Of a stretch of DNA of 17,352 bases, positions 7,674 to 14,033 are shown piece by piece (positions within the stretch are counted from its first letter, which is position 1; each line of letters begins with the position of its first letter). This DNA comes from Candidatus Caccousia avistercoris (GTDB taxonomy: Bacteria > Bacillota > Clostridia > Oscillospirales > Acutalibacteraceae), in NCBI GenBank assembly GCA_018715025.1, contig DVMK01000183.1, positions 1-17,352 of the forward strand, read 5' to 3'. The notes under the pieces were generated by a model. The model ran no database searches. It was not told the origin of the DNA and was given only the letters and a program-made list of their open reading frames with translations. A program made the position numbers and the translations under genes.

Positions 7674-7787
7674 TACTGTGTGTTTCGCCCCGAAAAAAAC
7701 AGTGCTGCGCGAAGGGTTCTTTTGCGGGGACGCCACCCCGCAAAAGAATGCTTCGACGCGTGGCGCGGCAACGCCGCGCCACACTGC
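7671..7787. repeat. Repeat unit copy 1, interrupted by a 44-bp inverted segment
   Basis: The unit begins with GCGTACTGTGTGTTTCGCCC (7671-7690) and ends in CCGCGCCACACTGC (7774-7787). Compared with copy 2 (7840-7908) it carries 44 extra bases (7692-7735). That segment contains an inverted copy of the adjacent unit, producing a perfect 13-bp hairpin: 7717-7729 with 7736-7748, 6-base loop, extendable through CGAAG/CTTCG. A second perfect hairpin, TGGCGCGGC/GCCGCGCCA, starts at 7761. Confidence 0.8.
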
Positions 7788-7839
7788 CCGCCTGTTTTAC
7801 TCTGGTTCTGCACATTTTCTTAGCTGCTCCGCGAGGCCT

Positions 7840-7908
7840 GCGTACTGTGTGTTTCGCCCCGCAAAAGAATGCTTCGACGCGTGCCGCGGCAATGCCGCGC
7901 CACACTGC
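7840..7908. repeat. Repeat unit copy 2, uninterrupted
   Basis: This 69-bp unit matches copy 1 with two mismatches in its right-hand 52 bp (TGCCGCGGCAAT here against TGGCGCGGCAAC there). One mismatch weakens the terminal hairpin. It ends about 6 bp short of the -10 element of a candidate promoter at 7914-7943. Between the copies, 7788-7839 is unique and shows no gene. Confidence 0.8.
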
Positions 7909-7913
7909 GTTTT

Positions 7914-7943
7914 ATTATAGCATAGGCGGATCCGCCGGGGCAA
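7914..7943 (-). promoter_or_regulatory. Candidate promoter of the EpsG-GT4 operon
   Basis: On the minus strand TTGCCC (complement of 7938-7943, 4 of 6 matches), an 18-bp spacer and a perfect TATAAT (complement of 7914-7919) are present. The spacer holds the 12-bp palindrome GGCGGATCCGCC (7925-7936), a possible operator. Transcription from here would give a leader of roughly 310 nt containing the whole repeat array. Confidence 0.55.
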
Positions 7944-7949
7944 TCCCTG

Positions 7950-9335
7950 TTATTCGCTTTTGTTCACAAAGCCCTTCGCCACCGTGAGGAACAGGATCTT
8001 CAAATCAAACAGGAAGGACCAGTTTTCAATATAATGAATATCGCATTCGATCCGCTTTTCAATGGAGGTGTCGCCCCGCCAGCCGTTCACCTGGGCCCAG
8101 CCGGTGATGCCGGGCCGCACCAGATGCTTAATCATGTAAAGGGGAATCTCCTCCCGGAATTTTTCCACAAAGAAGGGGCGTTCCGGGCGGGGGCCCACCA
8201 GGCTCATGTCCCCCTTCAGCACGTTGAACAGCTGGGGCAGCTCGTCTATGCTGTACTTCCGCAGGAAGGCGCCCAGCCTGGTGCGGCGCGGGTCGTCCCT
8301 GGTGCCCCAGGTGGTGGCGTCCTCGTTGCCCTCCACCGCCATAGAGCGGAATTTGTACATGGTGAACTCCCTCTTGTTTTTCCCAATGCGCACCTGTTTA
8401 TAGATAACCGGCCCGGGGGAAGAAAGCTTCACGCAGAGGGCCACCGCCGCCAGCAGGGGCGAAAGCACCGCCAGCCCCGCCAGCGAACACAGGATGTCGA
8501 ACCCCCGCTTGACAAAGCTGTTCAGCAGGTTGTCCAGGGGGACCCGGCGCAGGTTGATGAGGGGCATGCCCTCTACCTCGTCTATGTAGGGGCGCATGGG
8601 CAGGTACTTGGTGTAGAAGGGAAGCAGGCTGGACTTAACCCCCTCCCGCTCGCACTCCTCAATCACCTTCCCCAGCAGCGAGAACTCCTTTTCCTCCAGG
8701 GAAACCACCACCTCGTCAATCCCCTTGGGGGCCAGAAGCTCCTTCAGGCAGGAAAAATCCCCCATGTAGCGCAGCTTCAGGCTGCCGGTGTCCTCCTTCT
8801 GCCCGCTCACGTAGCCGTCGATCACATAGCCCAGATTCTTGTTTTCCATAACCTTGCGGCAGAACTCCTCCGCCACGCTGGTCCAGCCCACCAGCAGCAG
8901 ATGCTTCAGGTTGTACCCCTTGCGGCGCATGGCCCGCAGAATTTTCCGCAGGGCCACCCGCTCCGCCGTGTAGAACAGCACGCTGAAGCACCCGAACAGC
9001 ACCACCGCCCCGCGGGAGACGTTCACCTCGCGCAGCATGAAGCTGGCCAGAAAGACGAACACCACGTCCAGGCAGCTTACCTCGATTACCTTGCCGATCT
9101 CAGAAACCAGGCTCTTCCGCCGGAAGGAATCGTTCAGCCCCAGGCTGTGGCTCAGCAGGAAATGCACCGGCACCACAAAAACCATCAGCCGCATGTAGTA
9201 CGAAAGGGGCACCGTCTTCAGGCCGCCCAGCACATAAAAGCGGAACAGGTAGGCGCACACCATGGCCAGCACGCACAGCACCGCGTTCAGCAGCGCAAAC
9301 AGGCCGTTAAATATCTTCTGATTTTCCTTTATCAT
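7950..9335 (-). CDS. WcaJ-type undecaprenyl-phosphate sugar phosphotransferase
   Basis: Initiating phosphoglycosyl transferase, 461 residues. It moves a sugar-1-phosphate from a nucleotide sugar to undecaprenyl phosphate to start a glycan repeat. The N-terminal half has about four membrane segments (about 10-125), then a Rossmann-like CoA-binding_3 region (about 140-245, HLLLVGWTSVAEEF). The C-terminal bacterial sugar transferase domain (about 275-461) has the re-entrant helix KRGFDILCSLAGLAVLSP, the basic KFRSM, the Asp-Glu dyad in IDELPQ (364-365), SLVGPRPE (378-385) and RPGITGWAQVNG. ATG at 9335 with GGGGAG about 6 nt upstream. The WcaJ/WbaP layout is clear, but the sugar (glucose, galactose or another) is not determinable. 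Confidence 0.92.
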   Translation of the reverse strand: MIKENQKIFNGLFALLNAVLCVLAMVCAYLFRFYVLGGLKTVPLSYYMRLMVFVVPVHFLLSHSLGLNDSFRRKSLVSEIGKVIEVSCLDVVFVFLASFMLREVNVSRGAVVLFGCFSVLFYTAERVALRKILRAMRRKGYNLKHLLLVGWTSVAEEFCRKVMENKNLGYVIDGYVSGQKEDTGSLKLRYMGDFSCLKELLAPKGIDEVVVSLEEKEFSLLGKVIEECEREGVKSSLLPFYTKYLPMRPYIDEVEGMPLINLRRVPLDNLLNSFVKRGFDILCSLAGLAVLSPLLAAVALCVKLSSPGPVIYKQVRIGKNKREFTMYKFRSMAVEGNEDATTWGTRDDPRRTRLGAFLRKYSIDELPQLFNVLKGDMSLVGPRPERPFFVEKFREEIPLYMIKHLVRPGITGWAQVNGWRGDTSIEKRIECDIHYIENWSFLFDLKILFLTVAKGFVNKSE

Positions 9336-9337
9336 GG

Positions 9338-9368
9338 AAATCTCCCCGATTTATGCCAAAATCTCCCC
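9338..9368 (-). repeat. Two 10-bp direct repeats in the transferase leader
   Basis: GGGGAGATTT (complement of 9338-9347 and of 9359-9368) occurs twice, start to start 21 bp apart, in the leader of the WcaJ-type gene. The proximal copy is the ribosome binding site. The second could be a duplication or a protein/RNA recognition site. Confidence 0.5.
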
Positions 9369-9389
9369 AGCCGCGCGGGGTCTCGTCTC

Positions 9390-9418
9390 ATGATACAATA
9401 GCGCGCCGGTGAAGTCAA
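9390..9418 (-). promoter_or_regulatory. Promoter of the WcaJ-type transferase gene
   Basis: TTGACT (complement of 9413-9418), a 17-bp spacer and TATCAT (complement of 9390-9395), each 5 of 6 to consensus, lie about 55 bp upstream of the ATG. It is divergent from the MFS promoter. An 8-bp GC hairpin (9440-9447 with 9451-9458) sits between the two promoters. Confidence 0.75.
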
Positions 9419-9525
9419 CACCTCCCCGCCGCGCAGGTTCGCCGCCGCCCCGGCGGCGCGGCATATCTTCCCGTTGTCATTTTATATCATCGTTTGCTTT
9501 TTATAGAAAACAGCAAAAATCCCCT

Positions 9526-9554
9526 TTGACTTTTCAACAAATCGCCAGTATAAT
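9526..9554 (+). promoter_or_regulatory. Promoter of the MFS transporter gene
   Basis: TTGACT (9526-9531), a 17-bp spacer and a perfect TATAAT (9549-9554) form a near-consensus promoter. The expected start near 9561 leaves a leader of about 30 nt before the GTG at 9591. Confidence 0.88.
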
Positions 9555-9590
9555 GAGAAAAACCGGCAAAATGGGAGCGGAGGGATTGGT

Positions 9591-10865
9591 GTGGCAGAGA
9601 AAAAGCGGCAGCGCAAGCTGCCGGAGGGAGGCGCGCTGACCGCGCTGATGATCGTCACCTGGGTGACTTATTTTTCCCTGTACCTGGGCAGGCTGAATTT
9701 TTCCGCCTGCATGAGCGACATGATTGGGAACGGCGGCTTTTCCAAGGCCGAGCTGGGCATTGTGCCTGCGGCGTTTTTCTGCTCGTACGGGTTCGGGCAG
9801 TTTCTCAGCGGCCTGCTGGGCGACAGGCTGCCCCCCAAGTACCTGGTGTTTGCGGGCGTTCTGTGCTCGGCCCTCATCAACCTTGCCTTCCCCTTCTGCC
9901 AGGCCGTTCCCCTCATGGCGGCCGCCTGGTTTGTGAACGGGCTGGCCCAGTCTCTGGTGTGGGCGCCCATGGCCCGGTTCATTGCAGACCTGGCCCCCGG
10001 CCCCCAGTGCGTGCGGATCATCCTGGTGCTTTCCACCACCAGCCCCGCCGGGACGCTGTGCGCTTACGGGGTGAGCGCCGTTGCCATACAGGCGGGCGGG
10101 TGGCGGGCCAGCTTCTTTGCCGCCGCCGCCCTTCTTCTGGCCGTCTCGCTGTTCTGGCTGTCCGGGTCGCTGCGGCTGGAGCGCATTGCAGAAGCCCGCG
10201 GCAGCTGGGAACCCCTGCCCCAAAGCGGCGGCGGGGCCCCGGCCCAGGGCAGCGGCGGGCTGCTGCGCATGCTTCTCCCCTCCGGCATGGTGGTGCTTCT
10301 GGCGGGGGCCTGCCTGCACGGCACCCTGAAGGACGGCCTCATGACCTGGATTCCCACCTACCTGACCGAGAGCTTCGCCATCGCCCCCTCCTTCTCGGTG
10401 GCCCTCACCACCGTCATGCCCATTGTAAACCTGCTGGGGGTTTACCTGGCCAACCGCTGGAACCAGCGGGTTTTCCGCAACGAGGCCTACACCGCCGCCG
10501 GATTCTTCGCCTGCTCTCTGGCCTCGCTTCTGCTGCTCGTCCTGCTCGGCGGGGCCTCGCTGCCCCTGAGCGTGCTGCTGTTCGCGGTGGTCACCTCCGC
10601 CATGACGGCGGCCAACACGGTGTTCAACTCCATTCTTCCCCTGCACTTCCGCAAAAGCGGGGCGGTTTCCACCGCCACCGGCTTTCTGAACGCCGCCACC
10701 TACGTGGGCAGCGCCCTGGCCAGCGGCCTGTTTGGGAAAACGGCCGAGCTTTGGGGCTGGGGCGGCACCCAAATGCTGTGGCTGGCCCTGGCGGCCGCCG
10801 GCTGCCTGTGCGCCCTGGCCGGAAAACGCTGGGCTGCCTGGCGGGAGGATATTTACCAGACCTGA
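9591..10865 (+). CDS. MFS transporter, organophosphate:phosphate antiporter-like
   Basis: Twelve-segment major facilitator of 424 residues. The first segment YFSLYLGRLNFSACM (27-41) resembles the GlpT/UhpT signature with its substrate arginine (R34 here). GLLGDRLPPK (74-83) is the MFS loop 2-3 motif. The half-repeat linker (about 195-225) is Gly/Pro-rich. Segment 7 reads LKDGLMTWIPTYL, matching the GlpT stretch whose second phosphate-binding arginine appears here as K247. It starts with GTG at 9591, chosen because GGAGGG (9579-9584) lies 6 nt upstream. It is monocistronic with its own promoter and terminator. The substrate is unknown; a phosphorylated or carboxylated small molecule is plausible. 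It could also belong to a neighbouring anion-transporter group. Confidence 0.82.
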   Translation: MAEKKRQRKLPEGGALTALMIVTWVTYFSLYLGRLNFSACMSDMIGNGGFSKAELGIVPAAFFCSYGFGQFLSGLLGDRLPPKYLVFAGVLCSALINLAFPFCQAVPLMAAAWFVNGLAQSLVWAPMARFIADLAPGPQCVRIILVLSTTSPAGTLCAYGVSAVAIQAGGWRASFFAAAALLLAVSLFWLSGSLRLERIAEARGSWEPLPQSGGGAPAQGSGGLLRMLLPSGMVVLLAGACLHGTLKDGLMTWIPTYLTESFAIAPSFSVALTTVMPIVNLLGVYLANRWNQRVFRNEAYTAAGFFACSLASLLLLVLLGGASLPLSVLLFAVVTSAMTAANTVFNSILPLHFRKSGAVSTATGFLNAATYVGSALASGLFGKTAELWGWGGTQMLWLALAAAGCLCALAGKRWAAWREDIYQT

Positions 10866-10891
10866 CCGCCAGCAGATGAGCTTACCAAACG

Positions 10892-10933
10892 AAACCGCCC
10901 CTGCTCCGGCATACGCCGGAGCAGGGGCGGTTT
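10892..10933. terminator. Bidirectional terminator between MFS and HAD genes
   Basis: A perfect 19-bp stem (10892-10910 with 10915-10933) closes a 4-base loop ATAC and is flanked by short A and T runs on both sides. It sits between the convergent MFS and HAD genes and can stop transcription from each. Confidence 0.85.
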
Positions 10934-10950
10934 GACTTCTGCGATATTTT

Positions 10951-11652
10951 TTATAGGTGGGGCAGGGCAAACTCCCCGCCGGGGAGAAGCTGCCGCAGGC
11001 TGGTAATTTCCAGGGTGGGCGAAAGGCCCGGCGCTTCCCGGCCGGAGGGGTTGAACCAGCAGGTGTCTATGCCGAAGGCCTGCCCGCCCGCAATGTCAGA
11101 GGTGGGCGAATCCCCAATGATGAGCGCCCGTTCCCGGGAAAAGCCGGGGATCTCTGCCGCGGCCTTCTCGAAGAATTCCCGCCGGGGCTTCTGCACGCCC
11201 AGCTCCTCTGAGATGAACAGCCGCCGGAACCAGCGCCCCAGGCCGGATTCCTCCATGCGCCTGCGCTGCACATGGGAAACGCCGTTTGTCACCACATAGA
11301 GCCGGAAGCGGGGGGCCAGGGCGCGGCAGACCTCCTCCGCGCCGTCTATCAGGAAGCATTCCCGGCTGAGGGCGTCCAGGTATTCCCGGTTGAAAGCCTG
11401 CCCGTCCCCCGCAAGGCCCAGCTGCCGGAACAGGGTTTCAAACCGGGTCATGTGAATGACGGGCTTCAGGATTTTATCCTGCTCGTAGTCCCGCCAAAGC
11501 TGGCTGTTAATGGCCCGGTACTGCTCTAAAACCTCCCGGCTGAAGGGGTAGCCGTGGCGGGCGAACAGCTTTTCCATGGCGGTGTATTCCGAGCGGTCGA
11601 AGTCCAGCAGGGTGCCGTCCGCGTCGAACAGCAGGAATTCATACGGCTTCAC
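10951..11652 (-). CDS. HAD-superfamily phosphatase, YjjG-like
   Basis: Cytoplasmic phosphatase of 233 residues resembling the YjjG group, which dephosphorylates nucleoside monophosphates including non-canonical pyrimidines. All four HAD motifs are visible: FDADGT (nucleophile D10, acid/base D12), T122 in VVTNG, K155 in GVQKPRRE, and GDSPTSDI with D181 and D186. A helical cap (about 18-95) lies between motifs I and II. It starts with GTG at 11652, preceded by AGGAGGG about 9 nt upstream, and lies 18 bp after the carboxypeptidase stop, so it is probably co-transcribed with it. The link to peptidoglycan is positional only. The substrate is not certain. Confidence 0.88.
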   Translation of the reverse strand: MKPYEFLLFDADGTLLDFDRSEYTAMEKLFARHGYPFSREVLEQYRAINSQLWRDYEQDKILKPVIHMTRFETLFRQLGLAGDGQAFNREYLDALSRECFLIDGAEEVCRALAPRFRLYVVTNGVSHVQRRRMEESGLGRWFRRLFISEELGVQKPRREFFEKAAAEIPGFSRERALIIGDSPTSDIAGGQAFGIDTCWFNPSGREAPGLSPTLEITSLRQLLPGGEFALPHL

Positions 11653-11670
11653 AGGGGAACGCCCTCCTTC

Positions 11671-13020
11671 TTACATATTTTTATATTTGCGCACCTTCCG
11701 CAGTTTCTTTTTCTTCCGGTTATAGATGAGCGCCAGCACAATGTACACCAGCAGCAGGAACAGGATGATCCCCACAATGGCCAGAAACCAGCCGGAGGTC
11801 ACAATGTCCTTCACCGTGTCGGCGCTTTTCAGAAGCTCGCTGCGCTCCACGCTCTCCCCCGCCACCAGGTTCAGGGTGGCCAGGGTCTGGTCGGCGTAGC
11901 TGTAGGTCACGGTGCCGATGACGTCGCCCTTTTTCACCGGGGCCTCCACCGACTCCGGAATATCCGGCGTGGCCAGGATGCTGCTGGAGGAAATGTCGTT
12001 GGGCAGAATGGTGGTAAAATCCTCCTGGGGAACCAGGAGCAGCTTGTCCTGGTTCCAGGCAAATTCCAAATCAATTTCCGTCACCGCGTCCTCTGTGGTG
12101 GCAATGGTGCGGAAGCCCAGGTTGCTGAAGGCCCACTCGTACAGGTTTTTGCTGTCTGCCGCTTCCCCGTGGACGGTAATCCGGTTCCCCGCCTCGTCCA
12201 CCATGGGGGAACCCAGGGCTATGCACAGGTAGCTGGCGCCGTTCCTGGTGGCCCGGGAAACCAGGCAGTACCCGGCCTGGTTGTGAGAGCCCGTCTTAAT
12301 GCCCTCTGCGTAGGCATAGTAATATTGGGGGTCCATATTCTTATGGATCAGCCGGTTGGTGGTGATGAGGGTGCGGGTCTGGCCCGCCTCCGGGCCGCCC
12401 ACCGGCTGGTAGGTGGCGCTTGTCTGGCTGGTGATCTCCATGAAATTCGGCAGCATCATGGCGTACTGGGTCATGACGGCCATGTCCCGGGCGGTGGTGT
12501 AGTGCTGGTCGTCGTGCAGGCCGTGGGGGTTCATGAAGTGGGTGTCCTCGCAGCCCAGCTCGGCCGCCTTTTCGTTCATCATGTCCACAAAGGACTGCAC
12601 GTCCCCGTTCCCCACAAAATCCGCCAGGGCCAGGGCCGCGTCGTTGCCGGAGGGGATCATCATGCAGTACAGCAGCTGCGTCACGGTGAGCACGTCCCCC
12701 ACCTTGATGCCGGAAAGGGAGCTTCCGGTGCCCAGCAGCTCATCCTGGATTTTCTGCGAAATGGTGACGGTGGTGCTGTCCGGGTCGGGCACGTTTTCAT
12801 CCACCACAATGTAGGTCATGATTTTGGTGAGGGAGGCAGGCTCCCGCCGCTTGTCTGCGTTCTTCTCATACACCGCCGTGTTGGTGTCCAGATTCACCAG
12901 CAGAAGCGCGTCGCAGGAGGTTTCAAAATCTATTTGGAAGGAGGCGGCAAAGGCGGAATGCGGCAGCAGCGCCACCGCGGCCATAACCGCCAGAACCAGA
13001 GCCGTCAGCTTTTTTTTCAT
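11671..13020 (-). CDS. D-alanyl-D-alanine carboxypeptidase, DacF/PBP5-like
   Basis: Low-molecular-weight penicillin-binding protein (peptidase S11), 449 residues, trimming the terminal D-Ala of peptidoglycan side chains outside the membrane. The signal peptide is MKKKLTALVLAVMAAVALL ending near HSAFA. Catalytic motifs are all present: SLTK (S63, K66), SGN (124-126) and KTG (242-244). A PBP5-type beta-rich C-terminal domain (about 290-395) is followed by a membrane segment (about 411-433) and a basic tail NRKKKKLRKVRKYKN, so it is anchored by a C-terminal helix rather than the amphipathic helix of E. coli PBP5. ATG at 13020, Shine-Dalgarno GGAGG about 10 nt upstream. It is the first gene of an operon with the HAD phosphatase. 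Confidence 0.93.
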   Translation of the reverse strand: MKKKLTALVLAVMAAVALLPHSAFAASFQIDFETSCDALLLVNLDTNTAVYEKNADKRREPASLTKIMTYIVVDENVPDPDSTTVTISQKIQDELLGTGSSLSGIKVGDVLTVTQLLYCMMIPSGNDAALALADFVGNGDVQSFVDMMNEKAAELGCEDTHFMNPHGLHDDQHYTTARDMAVMTQYAMMLPNFMEITSQTSATYQPVGGPEAGQTRTLITTNRLIHKNMDPQYYYAYAEGIKTGSHNQAGYCLVSRATRNGASYLCIALGSPMVDEAGNRITVHGEAADSKNLYEWAFSNLGFRTIATTEDAVTEIDLEFAWNQDKLLLVPQEDFTTILPNDISSSSILATPDIPESVEAPVKKGDVIGTVTYSYADQTLATLNLVAGESVERSELLKSADTVKDIVTSGWFLAIVGIILFLLLVYIVLALIYNRKKKKLRKVRKYKNM

Positions 13021-13089
13021 GGAACTTTTTCCTCCAATATGTTATAATGATCCACGTACCGGCCGCGGATCCGCCTGATTTCGGCGGCC

Positions 13090-13108
13090 GCCCCGGAGGG
13101 GCTTTTTT
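13090..13108 (+). terminator. Small GC hairpin with T6, terminator-like on the plus strand
   Basis: GCCCC (13090-13094) pairs with GGGGC (13098-13102) around GGA, followed by six Ts. No plus-strand gene lies just before it, so it would only stop antisense transcription. On the minus strand it forms the first hairpin of the carboxypeptidase leader, beside GGCGGCCGCC and CCGCC/GGCGG pairings (13071-13092). Confidence 0.35.
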
Positions 13109-13109
13109 A

Positions 13110-13139
13110 AGTATAGCAGGAGTGGGGCGGGCATGTAAA
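13110..13139 (-). promoter_or_regulatory. Promoter of the carboxypeptidase-HAD operon
   Basis: TTTACA (complement of 13134-13139), an 18-bp spacer and TATACT (complement of 13110-13115), each 5 of 6 to consensus, lie 90 bp upstream of the ATG. The resulting leader of roughly 80 nt is GC-rich and highly self-complementary. Confidence 0.65.
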
Positions 13140-13210
13140 CGGGAAAATGAAAAGAATTTGTGAATCTGTCAGACAGAAAATCTGCTTTTCCGCATTTTCC
13201 CCTGTGAATT

Positions 13211-13239
13211 GTGGAAAACTCAGTGGAAAACGTGGAAAA
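13211..13239 (+). repeat. Three GTGGAAAA repeats upstream of the metallophosphoesterase
   Basis: GTGGAAAA occurs at 13211-13218, 13223-13230 and 13232-13239, spaced 12 and 9 bp. The first, with its preceding T, differs by one base from a DnaA box (TGTGGATAA). They precede the gene by 65-90 bp and could bind a regulator. No strong promoter is visible between them and the gene; a weak candidate is TTGCAT, 17 bp, TATATG (13248-13276). Confidence 0.4.
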
Positions 13240-13289
13240 TTCGTATATTGCATTTGATTATAACCCATCGTATATGGAAAAATCGGACT

Positions 13290-13302
13290 GGAGGTAGGCC
13301 CG
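13290..13302 (+). promoter_or_regulatory. Ribosome binding site fixing a TTG start
   Basis: GGAGGT (13290-13295) lies 7 nt before TTG 13303. The conserved MIYVTGDIHG motif begins at that codon and no ATG or GTG fits better, so the TTG start is well supported. Confidence 0.75.
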
Positions 13303-13950
13303 TTGATTTACGTGACAGGAGACATCCATGGGGACAAACGGCGGTTTGACGCGGCAAAACGGCTGCGCAGGGGGGACACGCTGCTGGTGTGCGGCGATTT
13401 CGGCTTCCTGTGGGAGGGCGGCGCCAAAGAGGAACGGCTGTTGAAAAAGCTGGGGAAAAAGAAATACGCCATCGCTTTTGTGGACGGCGCCCACGAGAAT
13501 TTTTCCCTGCTGAACCAGTACCCCCAGGGGGAGTGGAACGGCGGAAAGGTACACCTGCTGGGCGGGAACCTGTACCACCTGATGCGGGGCGAGGTGTTCA
13601 CCATAGAGGGAAAAAGCTTTTTCACCTTCGGGGGCGGCGAAACCAAAGACCGCCAGGCGTACCAGGACGCGGGAAAATGGTGGCCGGAGGAAGCCCCCAA
13701 CATGGAAGAAATGCGCACAGGGGCCCAAAACCTGAAGCAGCACGGCCTGAAGGTGGACTACATTCTCACCCACTGGCCGGCCCCGAAAATGGGAGGCCCC
13801 GAGCGGGACATGAACGCCCTGGACGCTTACTTCCTGGCCCTTTCCAAGGAAGTGGAGTATAAGCGGTGGTACTTCGGCTGCTTACATACAGACAGGAAAC
13901 GGACCGCAAAAAATTACTCCCTGTTTCAGGAGATTCTGCCGGTGGACTGA
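13303..13950 (+). CDS. Calcineurin-like metallophosphoesterase
   Basis: Small cytoplasmic metal-dependent phosphoesterase of 215 residues. Metal-ligand motifs in order are GDIHG (D7, H9), GDFG (D32), GAHEN (63-67, in place of the usual GNHE; a GTHEN/GAHEN form is, as I recall, usual in this Firmicutes subgroup), THWPAP (H157) and a final GCLH (192-195). The last motif is normally GHxH, so cysteine replaces its first histidine. It begins with TTG at 13303, supported by GGAGGT. The TPM-like gene follows 83 bp downstream on the same strand with no clear terminator between, so the two may be co-transcribed. The substrate is unknown; phosphodiester or phosphoprotein substrates are both possible. 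Confidence 0.85.
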   Translation: MIYVTGDIHGDKRRFDAAKRLRRGDTLLVCGDFGFLWEGGAKEERLLKKLGKKKYAIAFVDGAHENFSLLNQYPQGEWNGGKVHLLGGNLYHLMRGEVFTIEGKSFFTFGGGETKDRQAYQDAGKWWPEEAPNMEEMRTGAQNLKQHGLKVDYILTHWPAPKMGGPERDMNALDAYFLALSKEVEYKRWYFGCLHTDRKRTAKNYSLFQEILPVD

Positions 13951-14033
13951 CAGAGGGGGAAACGCCGGTTCTGCGACGATTCCCGCGAGTTTTTTCGCGG
14001 CGCATTTTACAGATGGGAAAGGAGAAATGAAAG

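Noticed and set aside
7538..7987. Several short open frames on both strands in the repeat array
   Set aside because: They overlap each other in many frames, repeat the DNA repeats at the protein level and lack ribosome binding sites. They are better explained as non-coding repeats.
9534..10970. Minus-strand open frame opposite the MFS gene
   Set aside because: Gly/Gln/Pro/His-rich antisense translation opposite a clear twelve-segment transporter that has its own promoter, ribosome binding site and terminator.
13201..13262. Replication-origin-like segment with DnaA-box-like motifs
   Set aside because: Only one motif comes close to a DnaA box, there is no extended AT-rich unwinding stretch, and neither dnaA nor dnaN is adjacent.
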